From positions 1-48,679 of the forward strand of contig DAOPZC010000037.1 of assembly GCA_035353175.1 (NCBI GenBank): a DNA stretch of 48,679 bases, in the 5' to 3' direction. Positions within the stretch are counted from its first letter, which is position 1; the number at the start of each line of letters is the position of its first letter. Positions 42,855-48,679 of the stretch are shown here, one piece after another. Below the pieces are notes generated by a model, which saw only the letters and a list, made by a program, of their open reading frames with translations, did no database searches and was not told the DNA's origin. This stretch comes from DAOPZC01 sp035353175 (lineage in GTDB: Bacteria; Verrucomicrobiota; Kiritimatiellia; RFP12; UBA1067). The position numbers were made by a program, and so were the translations under genes.

Positions 42855-43684
42855 GCCTCTTGCAGGATGCGGTGTCGTTCACCGGTCTCTTCCCCGAAGC
42901 GGTGGTCTGCGGCACCGTGATGGCGGCGGTGTGCAGCGCGTTCGGCGTGTTCGTGGTGCTCAAGCGGATCGTGTTCATCAGCATCGCGCTCTCCGAGGCG
43001 GCGACGTGCGGGCTGGCGCTTGCTCTGGTCTACCACTTCTCGCCGCTGGCGGGCTCGGCGCTGGTGACGGGCGCGGTCGTGTTCATGCTGACGCTTCCGG
43101 AGAAACGGCAGCATCTGCCCAAGGACGTGGTGCTCGGCACCGTGTTCCTGCTGGCTTCAAGCGCCAGCGTCCTGCTGGTGGCGCAGAGCGGCTTCGGTCT
43201 GGAAGAGATCAAAGCCATGCTCTACGGCGACCTGATCGTCAGCAGCCCGCGCGACCGCTGGGTCTTGCTGCTGACGGGTGTGCCGTCGCTGGCCGTCTTG
43301 CTGTTGTTTCTGCGGCCGGTGCTCTACGCGTTTCTGGACCGCGAGGCAGCGTGCGTCATGGGCATCCGCTGCTGGTTCTGGGAAGGGCTTTTCTTCTTCC
43401 TGTTGGGACTTGTCGTGTCAGGCGCTTCGAAGAGCGGCGGCGCGTTGCTGGTCTTCTGCCTCCTGGTGGTGGTCCCCGCCACGGCCCTGTTGCTCGCGCG
43501 GCGGCTGTGGGCCGTGATCGGCATCTCCGTGGCGTTGGGTGTACTCACGACCTGGGCCGGTCTGTTGACCGCCTACAGCGCCGACCTTCCCGCCAACCCG
43601 ACCATTATCGGCCTCTCATGCCTGCTACTTATGGGAGTGGCACTCATCCGCGCCATCGCAGTCAAGTTCATCGCGCGAAGGTGA
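42851..43684 (+). CDS. Metal ABC transporter permease (ZnuB type)
   Basis: The inner-membrane channel subunit; 277 residues with about eight hydrophobic helices. Family features are an N-terminal FTGLFPEAVVCGTVMAAVCSAFG stretch, the cytoplasmic IALSEAAT turn and a C-terminal set of helices ending in IGLSCLLLMGVALIRAIAVKF. The ATG at 42851 overlaps the ATPase stop. The 3' end overlaps the convergent methyltransferase gene by 17 bases. Confidence 0.93.
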   Translation: MSLLQDAVSFTGLFPEAVVCGTVMAAVCSAFGVFVVLKRIVFISIALSEAATCGLALALVYHFSPLAGSALVTGAVVFMLTLPEKRQHLPKDVVLGTVFLLASSASVLLVAQSGFGLEEIKAMLYGDLIVSSPRDRWVLLLTGVPSLAVLLLFLRPVLYAFLDREAACVMGIRCWFWEGLFFFLLGLVVSGASKSGGALLVFCLLVVVPATALLLARRLWAVIGISVALGVLTTWAGLLTAYSADLPANPTIIGLSCLLLMGVALIRAIAVKFIARR

Positions 43685-44249
43685 CAAAGTCATTTCTTGT
43701 GACCATAATCCATACCCTTAAACGATCCTCGTGCGCGAACGAAGGAACTCCCCCAACCTCGCCGATCAGCTGCATCAGAGCCGCCGGCAATTTGAAGTGA
43801 CTCCGCATCGCAAACAGCTTTTCCAGCAGAGCCACGATCTTGACTGGCAACCGCCTGATGTCGGGTTCCTCGATCACCAGCCGTCCGCCGGGCTTGAGCA
43901 CGCGCAGCAGCTCGCGAAGGGCGGCTGCCTGGTCGCGCACATGATGAAAGGCATCCACCAGCAGGATGCGGTCGAACGTCGCATCCGCAAAAGGCATCGA
44001 CTCCACCTCGGTTCTGACCGTCTCCAGCCCCTTGCGCCGCGCCTGCTCCAGCATGCGCGGCGAGATATCGCACACCACGGCGCGTGCGACCGACGCCGCA
44101 AAGACACCCGCCACGCGCCCCGTGCCGCCCGCCGCATCGAGCAGCGCGTGCGAAGGCGCCAAATCCAGCAGCCCGCCCAGTACAGCAGGCTCGGGCGGGA
44201 GGATCAATCGCTCGTAAAAAGGAGCCAGCCTGTCAAAGTGGTCAAACAT
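43668..44249 (-). CDS. Class I SAM-dependent methyltransferase
   Basis: A 193-residue small-molecule methyltransferase of the Methyltransf_11 type. The SAM-binding motif I is LLDAAGGTGRVAG, motif II VVCDISPRMLEQA, and the later motifs are MPFADATFDRILLVDAFHHV and LKPGGRLVIEEPD, as in UbiE-like enzymes. ATG at 44249 shares one base with the Rieske gene stop (TGATG), so translation is coupled. Substrate unknown; quinones and metalloids are both known for related enzymes. Confidence 0.85.
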   Translation of the reverse strand: MFDHFDRLAPFYERLILPPEPAVLGGLLDLAPSHALLDAAGGTGRVAGVFAASVARAVVCDISPRMLEQARRKGLETVRTEVESMPFADATFDRILLVDAFHHVRDQAAALRELLRVLKPGGRLVIEEPDIRRLPVKIVALLEKLFAMRSHFKLPAALMQLIGEVGGVPSFAHEDRLRVWIMVTRNDFVTFAR

Positions 44250-44725
44250 CAATACGTGATCAGCAGCCGCTTGCCGTCTGCGGGGTCGAGTCTCGCTTCA
44301 TACCGGGTGAGCCCTTTGTCCGCAAGCCCTTTTTGTAGCGCGCCGTCCGTCCCGAACTTGGAGTGTCCCAAGCTCGCGCAGCGGAAGTGCTGTTGCTCGT
44401 GCTGGTACTCGACCTCCACGCTCCGGTGAGGACAGAGCAGCGAAACGACCGCATAGTCGGCCTCCCCCTTCCGCGCAATGATGATGGGCGTGGGCAAGCG
44501 CGGGTCGATGACCTTGACCGATCCGCCCACCGTGGCCAACGGCGGCACTTTGGCGAGCTCCACGTTGATCGTTCTGCCTTCGATCACGTACGCCGCCGTA
44601 TCGATCGCCGGCGTCTTACCTTTCTTCGTGAAGGTCGCGCATCCGCCGTTCAGTCCGCACACGCACGTTCCAGCGCCCGCAGCGCCCAGCGCGGCAACGA
44701 CGCCCCTTCGTGTCATCTTTTTCAT
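44249..44725 (-). CDS. Rieske-type iron-sulfur protein with unusual ligand spacing
   Basis: A 158-residue exported protein. The N-terminus (MTRRGVVAALGAAGAG) has a twin-arginine-like pair and a hydrophobic core, consistent with Tat export. The Rieske-like part has C98-x-H100, then C116-x4-H121 (RCASLGHSKF), where a standard Rieske has C-x2-H-G-S. The following GALQKG resembles the usual Rieske tail. It could therefore be a variant [2Fe-2S] protein or one that has lost the cluster. AAAGGGG precedes the ATG. It lies 16 bases after the Mrp gene, which handles Fe-S clusters. Confidence 0.8.
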   Translation of the reverse strand: MKKMTRRGVVAALGAAGAGTCVCGLNGGCATFTKKGKTPAIDTAAYVIEGRTINVELAKVPPLATVGGSVKVIDPRLPTPIIIARKGEADYAVVSLLCPHRSVEVEYQHEQQHFRCASLGHSKFGTDGALQKGLADKGLTRYEARLDPADGKRLLITY

Positions 44726-44741
44726 AACGCCCCTTTCTTAC

Positions 44742-45635
44742 TCAGACAGTCAGTTCCCTCACGATTTCCCGGAACGCCCCCGCCGCAGGCGAACTCGCTG
44801 CGGACTCCACGAACGCCTTGCCCTCGTCGCCGGACTCGGCGATCAGCGGATCAATGGGAATCGGCCCCAAAAACGGCACATGCATCTGCTCGGCCATGAT
44901 GCGACCGCCGCCCGCCCGCAGGATCGGCGTGACCTCCCCGCATTTGGGGCACGCGAAGCCGCTCATGTTCTCAATCACGCCCAGCACCGTCACGCCGAGT
45001 TCCTTGCAGAAATTGATCGATTTGCGCACGTCCGCCGCCGCCACCTTCTGAGGCGTCGTCACGATGACGGCACCCGCCAGTTCCGGAATGAGCTGGCAGA
45101 CTGAAAGCGGCTCGTCACCGGTCCCCGGCGGCACGTCGATCACCAGCAGGTCGAGGTCGCCCCAGTCGACATCCTCGATGAACTGCCGGATCACGCCCAT
45201 CTTCATCGGTCCGCGCCAGATCACCGGATCGTCCGGATGCTGTAACAGAAAACCTACCGACAGCACCTTCAGTCCGCCGATCTCGATAGGCAACATGCCT
45301 TCCTCGCCGCCTTCAAGCCTTTGCCCGACGAGCCCCAGCATGGTCGGCACGCTCGGCCCGTGCAGATCCACATCCAGCAACCCCACCCTCTGTCCTGACA
45401 ACATCGCCGACATCGCGAGATTCACGGCCACGGTGCTCTTGCCCACGCCGCCCTTGCCGGACATCACGATGATCTTGCGGCGGATGCGGCTCAACCGGTC
45501 TTTCAGTTTTCGGTCTTTGTCATCAGCCGCCGCAGGCTGCGGGTTCATTTTTCCGGCGGAGGCGCAGGACGAGTCCCCGCAGCTTCCGCACTGATTCGGC
45601 TCACAACTTTTCGTTTGCTCTTTCGCTTCTTGCAT
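44742..45635 (-). CDS. mrp: Mrp/NBP35-family iron-sulfur cluster carrier ATPase
   Basis: A P-loop ATPase that binds and transfers [4Fe-4S] clusters in the cytoplasm; 297 residues. The N-terminus is cysteine-rich (CEPNQCGSCGDSSC), reminiscent of the NBP35 N-terminal cluster but with different spacing. The deviant Walker A is MSGKGGVGKSTVAVNLA. Further motifs are DVDLHGPSVPTMLG, IDVPPGTGDEPL and the paired cysteines CPKC that bind the bridging cluster. ATG at 45635 has AAGGGAAGAGAG upstream; longer readings have no homology. It precedes the Rieske gene by 16 bases. Confidence 0.95.
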   Translation of the reverse strand: MQEAKEQTKSCEPNQCGSCGDSSCASAGKMNPQPAAADDKDRKLKDRLSRIRRKIIVMSGKGGVGKSTVAVNLAMSAMLSGQRVGLLDVDLHGPSVPTMLGLVGQRLEGGEEGMLPIEIGGLKVLSVGFLLQHPDDPVIWRGPMKMGVIRQFIEDVDWGDLDLLVIDVPPGTGDEPLSVCQLIPELAGAVIVTTPQKVAAADVRKSINFCKELGVTVLGVIENMSGFACPKCGEVTPILRAGGGRIMAEQMHVPFLGPIPIDPLIAESGDEGKAFVESAASSPAAGAFREIVRELTV

Positions 45636-45700
45636 CTCTCTTCCCTTCGTTAAAAATCTGTTCACTTTCACAACAGGCATGCCAGTCGCGTACCGCACGT

Positions 45701-46201
45701 TTATGCCTGTACATCCCGGTATTCGCGGCACGCCAACCTTTCGGCGATCGTGTCGTCGATCTCATCTTGCCAGCCGTTGCGCTGGGTCGCAATATTGTCA
45801 AATCGCTTCGTGTACGGTTTGATGTCGAGCAACGGTGTCGCGTCGAGGATATCCGCGCCTTCGATCTGCAACACGTTTCCCACGCGGCCGACCAGTTTGA
45901 CAATGCTCAGGCCAATGGGATTAGGCCGACACGGCGCGCGCGTCGCGAAAATCCCGTGCTCTCTGTCCTGCAAAAATGGTTTCGTCACAAGCCGAACCTC
46001 ATGCGCCTGATGGAAATGGTAAACGAGATAAATATGCGAAAACCGCTCCATATCGCGCAGCCCCTCCGAGAACTCGGGAAAAACTTCGACCTGTCCTTTG
46101 CACACCGAAGCGAACACCGGCTGTATGGGTGTCTCCGCCGGTCGCGTGTGGCTGCTGTGAATCACACCGATGGCCCTGTATGAAACCGGAATATCAGTCA
46201 T
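45701..46201 (-). CDS. trmO: tRNA (t6A37) N6-methyltransferase TrmO
   Basis: TrmO adds a methyl group to t6A at position 37 of some tRNAs, using S-adenosylmethionine bound in a beta-barrel. The 166-residue product has IGVIHSSHTRPAETPIQP and FSEGLRDMERFSHIYLVYHFH. It also has IFATRAPCRPNPIGLSIVKLVG and the closing DILDATPLLDIKPY, all family signatures. AAGGGG lies directly upstream of ATG. It overlaps the C_GCAxxG_C_C gene by eight bases, so it is within the redox run, as is seen for trmO homologues in some anaerobes. Confidence 0.93.
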   Translation of the reverse strand: MTDIPVSYRAIGVIHSSHTRPAETPIQPVFASVCKGQVEVFPEFSEGLRDMERFSHIYLVYHFHQAHEVRLVTKPFLQDREHGIFATRAPCRPNPIGLSIVKLVGRVGNVLQIEGADILDATPLLDIKPYTKRFDNIATQRNGWQDEIDDTIAERLACREYRDVQA

Positions 46202-46544
46202 TGCCCCTTACCTTTCGCGAATGCTTCTCCAGCAGGTCTGCCGCCAACCCGACACATTCGCTGCACGACAAGTTATTCGCCGCACGAATCGCCTTGCAGG
46301 TGAGATGCCCGCCAGTCATCTCGGCAAAAGACTGTTGGATCGACTGCTCGGCAGCGGTGCCGGCCAGCGTACAGCTGGCATGCACAGCACCGCACAGCCC
46401 GCCGGGCGCACGCCCCGCGCCGCATCCCGCAAAAACGTCCTCAACACCTCGGCCGCCGGGGAACTTCTGCCCCCAGGCGTACGCCACCGATTGGGCGCAG
46501 TTGCCTCGCCGCTGTTGATGATACTCTCTGGCTATTATCTTCAT
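46194..46544 (-). CDS. C_GCAxxG_C_C family cysteine-rich protein
   Basis: A 116-residue protein of a family named from its cysteine pattern, found next to redox and metal genes in anaerobes. Visible are NCAQSVAYAWG, GCGAGRAPGGLCGAV, CTLAG, LTCKAIR and CSECV, about nine cysteines. Such proteins are thought to take part in redox chemistry, but no activity is proven. The start is ATG 46544, 15 bases after the MBL gene. No signal peptide, so cytoplasmic. Confidence 0.85.
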   Translation of the reverse strand: MKIIAREYHQQRRGNCAQSVAYAWGQKFPGGRGVEDVFAGCGAGRAPGGLCGAVHASCTLAGTAAEQSIQQSFAEMTGGHLTCKAIRAANNLSCSECVGLAADLLEKHSRKVRGND

Positions 46545-46559
46545 CGCTCCCTTTCGTCG

Positions 46560-47393
46560 TCAGAAACTGATCTTCATCCCCGCAAAGCCGGGCTGCACGG
46601 AGGCTCGGAGACGCTGCCGGAGGTCAGACACCGCTCCCTCGCCCGTGCAATGGCAGGGGTAAAGATAAGAAACGTCATAGGCTTGAAGCGCCTCGACCGT
46701 TCGGTCCAGACGCGCCTGGATCGCGTGCAACAGGTGCATGCCGCCGATCACAGCGAGGATGCGCGGTTCGCCCGATATTTCGACAGCATAGCGCAGCGTA
46801 TTGATGATCCCCGCGTGACAGCACCCCAGGCAGACGACCAAGCCCGCGCCCGTCCGGACCCAAATCGAAAGATCATCCGCGATCGCGTCGGCGTGCTTTC
46901 CGGCCTCATCCAGAAAAAACGGCCCGCCCGTATCCTCATACGCGGTGAGACGTGGCACCGGCCCGGTCAACATCACGCCTTCCGCAAGCGCCCATGGGGT
47001 CGACACCCAGCACCGCCGCTCCTCGGGCAGAGACCGAATCGCCTCTTCCGACGTTTTCGGCATGCCGATCGGTTTCGGCGCATCGTGAATGCTGAACCGC
47101 GACTGCACCGCGTGCGGATGCAAAAACAGACGCGCGTGTCCAGCACGCCCAAGCACGGCAGACACGTTTCCGGTGTGATCGTAGTGGCCGTGACTCAGCA
47201 CCACGCAGTCCGCCAAGCCGAGATCGATGCCCAACGCCTCCGCGTTCCTCAACATCGCCTCGCCGCGACCCGTGTCGAACAGGATCTTATGCCCTGCGGT
47301 CTCGATCCAGAGAGACAGCCCGTGTTCCGCTTCCAGCCCGTAGGCGGCACGATTATCCGACAATAGGGTGACCGCTATTCCGTTTGCATGCAT
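46560..47393 (-). CDS. MBL-fold metallo-hydrolase
   Basis: A 277-residue metallo-beta-lactamase-fold protein. The metal-binding motif is SHGHYDHTG; further ligands are in CLGCCHAG and YPCHCTGEG. It resembles the group annotated as dihydropterin ribofuranosyl-aminobenzene phosphate synthase, in archaeal-type pterin synthesis, but that annotation is often wrong. GGAAAG lies about six bases before ATG 47393. It follows the thioredoxin remnant by 16 bases and precedes the C_GCAxxG_C_C gene. Confidence 0.85.
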   Translation of the reverse strand: MHANGIAVTLLSDNRAAYGLEAEHGLSLWIETAGHKILFDTGRGEAMLRNAEALGIDLGLADCVVLSHGHYDHTGNVSAVLGRAGHARLFLHPHAVQSRFSIHDAPKPIGMPKTSEEAIRSLPEERRCWVSTPWALAEGVMLTGPVPRLTAYEDTGGPFFLDEAGKHADAIADDLSIWVRTGAGLVVCLGCCHAGIINTLRYAVEISGEPRILAVIGGMHLLHAIQARLDRTVEALQAYDVSYLYPCHCTGEGAVSDLRQRLRASVQPGFAGMKISF

Positions 47394-47409
47394 GACATAC
47401 TTTCCGTTG

Positions 47410-47559
47410 TTAGCCCACCGCCACCTGCCCGATAGCAGCCACCAGCGTCTCCTTGCGCTGAAGCCCAGTGAACTGCTGCATGACCCCGCCGTCCTTGAGC
47501 AGGATCAGAGTGGGTATGCTCTTGAAGTCGAACGCGTCCGCAGCCTTGGGATACTCAAA
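47410..47559 (-). pseudogene. Thioredoxin C-terminal remnant
   Basis: About 49 codons encode the second half of a thioredoxin, starting EYPKAADAFDFKSIPTLILL and continuing VMQQFTGLQRKETLVAAI. The SIPTL cis-proline loop and the C-terminal helix are intact. The first 50 to 60 residues, with the WCGPC active site, are missing; upstream is the NifU-like gene in another frame. No plausible start codon precedes the homology, and the first methionine is in GVMQQ. The join falls at the NifU stop codon, as expected from a deletion. Confidence 0.75.
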
Positions 47560-47923
47560 GCAGATAATCCGCGATCGCGCGGTAGAGCGTACTGACCGCG
47601 AGGATTGCGCAATGCCGGCCCTCTTCGGGCTTGCATTCGCCGGACCGGACCAGTTCGCCCGCGCTGATCGACAGCGCATCCGTGACGCTCCGTCCTAAGG
47701 CCCGACGCGCAATAGCGTGTCCGCATGAACGCGTGTTACCGCATCCGTCCGTATGATACTTAATCTCTTGGACGATGTCATCCCGCACCACGAGATAAAC
47801 CTCCATCGTGTCGCCGCACGGCCCCGTGATCGTCGCGGCAGCCGTCGGATCGTTCATTTGTCCGAAAAACGGGTCCCCCGTCATGACTGAACCCGTTTCC
47901 CTCTCGCAATCACATTTCTTCAT
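47555..47923 (-). CDS. NifU/IscU-like iron-sulfur cluster scaffold
   Basis: A 122-residue scaffold on which Fe-S clusters are built before transfer. The three expected cluster cysteines are in GPCGDTM, TDGCGNTR and GRHCAIL. An extra Cys-rich N-terminus (MKKCDCERE) and further cysteines near 67 and 96 are also present. ATG at 47923 has GGAGGG about 11 bases upstream and overlaps the thioesterase gene by 14 bases. The 3' end meets the thioredoxin remnant. No IscS or other Isc/Suf gene is in the window. Confidence 0.88.
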   Translation of the reverse strand: MKKCDCERETGSVMTGDPFFGQMNDPTAAATITGPCGDTMEVYLVVRDDIVQEIKYHTDGCGNTRSCGHAIARRALGRSVTDALSISAGELVRSGECKPEEGRHCAILAVSTLYRAIADYLL

Positions 47924-48386
47924 ATTCCGTCATCCCTCCATTGCCTGTTTCCCGGGTTTGCGACATTTCGCAAAACGTCGCCTGCGCCCAGACCAGCACA
48001 CGGTCTCCATCCTTTAACTCCGACTTCAGCCGAAAAAGCGGCGCGCGGCCTTCAGTCACCCACGCCCGCAATCCAAGGGCGCGCCCCATCGGCACGGGAT
48101 GCGGATAGCGGATCCGCAAATCGCCTGTGACAGCCCGCACCCCCCGGTGGAAAAGGCAGTGCGTCATGGCGGCGTCGAGCAAGGCCGCCGACACGCCGCC
48201 ATGCAGCATGCCGTCGTACCCCTGCAGGCGCAGATCCGGCGTGAAATGTGTTTTCACCCCGCCCTCGCCATCCGGCTCGAACGACAAGCCCTGCGACCAA
48301 GGGTTGTCCACCCCGCACATGACGCAAGCCCCGTGCCCGAAGCGCGCGCCGGCCCCGACCGCCTTTGTCTCAGTGGTCACAAACAT
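47910..48386 (-). CDS. Hotdog-fold thioesterase (PaaI type)
   Basis: A 158-residue acyl-CoA thioesterase-like protein. The family opening CVMCGVDNPWSQGL includes a CxxC pair. The active-site region LQGYDGMLHGGVSAALLDAAM has the conserved HGG and acidic residue. AVTGDLRIRYPHPVPMG completes the core. Starts at ATG 48386, with GCGGGGCAG upstream, and overlaps the FeMo-co-domain gene by 17 bases. Substrate unknown. Its place in a Fe-S run is unusual, but the overlaps indicate cotranscription. Confidence 0.85.
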   Translation of the reverse strand: MFVTTETKAVGAGARFGHGACVMCGVDNPWSQGLSFEPDGEGGVKTHFTPDLRLQGYDGMLHGGVSAALLDAAMTHCLFHRGVRAVTGDLRIRYPHPVPMGRALGLRAWVTEGRAPLFRLKSELKDGDRVLVWAQATFCEMSQTRETGNGGMTEYEEM

Positions 48387-48679
48387 TCTGCCCCGCCTGC
48401 AGCGTTCCGGCTAAATAGTGTCCGATGAGCATCTCCGGTGTTTCCGCAGGCAACCCCACCGTCACCTTGATGTTTTGTTCCGCGAACAGCCCCTGCGCGC
48501 GCTGGCCCATGCCGCCCGCCAAAATCTGCTCCGCGCCCTGTTCCGCCAGCCAGCGCGGCAACACGCCCGGCTCATGCGGCGGTGGGACTAGGTCTTTGCG
48601 CCCGAGCATCTTCCGCTGCACCAAATCCACGTCGACCAGCGCGAACGTCTCGCAGTGTCCGAAGTGCATGCACAATTTG
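48370..48679 (-). CDS. NifX/NifB-type FeMo-co-domain protein, N-terminus outside window
   Basis: The C-terminal part (about 102 residues) of a dinitrogenase iron-molybdenum cofactor-domain protein. The frame is still open at the right edge, so the first residues are missing. Visible are MHFGHCETFALVDVD, the usual strand and ligand region, VLPRWLAEQGAEQILAGGMG and the terminal GTLQAG. Such small proteins bind metal-sulfur clusters and occur widely in organisms without nitrogenase, so nitrogen fixation should not be assumed. The stop overlaps the thioesterase start by 17 bases. Confidence 0.88.
   Translation of the reverse strand, partial: KLCMHFGHCETFALVDVDLVQRKMLGRKDLVPPPHEPGVLPRWLAEQGAEQILAGGMGQRAQGLFAEQNIKVTVGLPAETPEMLIGHYLAGTLQAGQNVCDH

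Noticed and set aside
47410..47679. Reading the thioredoxin part as a complete 89-residue protein
   Set aside because: Its first 40 residues are the NifU-like gene in the wrong frame and have no thioredoxin features.
48370..48679. Evidence for nitrogen fixation
   Set aside because: FeMo-co-domain and NifU-like proteins are common without nitrogenase, and no nifHDK gene is present.

Overview
The window looks like a chromosomal segment of a Gram-negative bacterium of the PVC group, most probably Kiritimatiellota or a relative. This is inferred from gene content: a pseudopilin with the H-X9-DG signature beside a giant lamin-tail secreted protein, a DUF1080 protein, a lipoprotein GH78 rhamnosidase, a XylR-type AraC regulator beside a large clan GH-A glycosidase, and a passenger-like beta-helix protein. 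Genes are tightly packed and GC-rich. I see no phage, IS element, CRISPR array or rRNA.

Layout. 1-1237: the start of an exported protein leaving the window on the left, then an exported DUF1080 protein. 1308-6049 (minus): hypF-hypC-hypD-hypE, the Fe(CN)2CO side of [NiFe]-hydrogenase maturation. 6066-8946 (minus): leuS, then tRNA-Pro(GGG) with its own promoter and terminator. 9079-15913: a 56-residue membrane ORF, then a pseudopilin and a 1861-residue lamin-tail protein, probably one unit. 16077-19430 (plus): proS, an IHF/HU protein and hisS. 19503-25290 (minus): glyS, larB, a GH78 lipoprotein and tatD. 25420-30642 (minus): a GH-A glycosidase, then a XylR-like regulator with its own promoter. 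30837-32726 (plus): aspS with a clear terminator. 32763-36793: a membrane zinc-ribbon protein, rnhB and a beta-helix protein.

37063-43684 is a metal and oxidative-stress region. A clade-3 type catalase (minus) is divergent from a plus-strand run: a Tat-exported zinc-ribbon protein, a DUF2946-like protein, a His-rich outer-membrane porin and a complete ZnuA/ZnuC/ZnuB-type importer. 43668 to the right edge (minus) is a compact, largely overlapping run of redox and Fe-S genes. In transcription order these are a FeMo-co-domain protein, a hotdog thioesterase, a NifU-like scaffold, a thioredoxin remnant, an MBL hydrolase, a C_GCAxxG_C_C protein, TrmO, Mrp/NBP35, a Rieske protein and a methyltransferase.

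The least expected observations are four. A 15-base element centred on a perfect 14-bp palindrome lies exactly 69 nt before the start codons of both proS and glyS, in the same orientation, with a second shared block at the same offset. The thioredoxin gene has lost its active-site half at the NifU stop codon. The Rieske-like protein has a C-x4-H second ligand pair. The metal-import run pairs a putative outer-membrane channel with an inner-membrane ABC importer.
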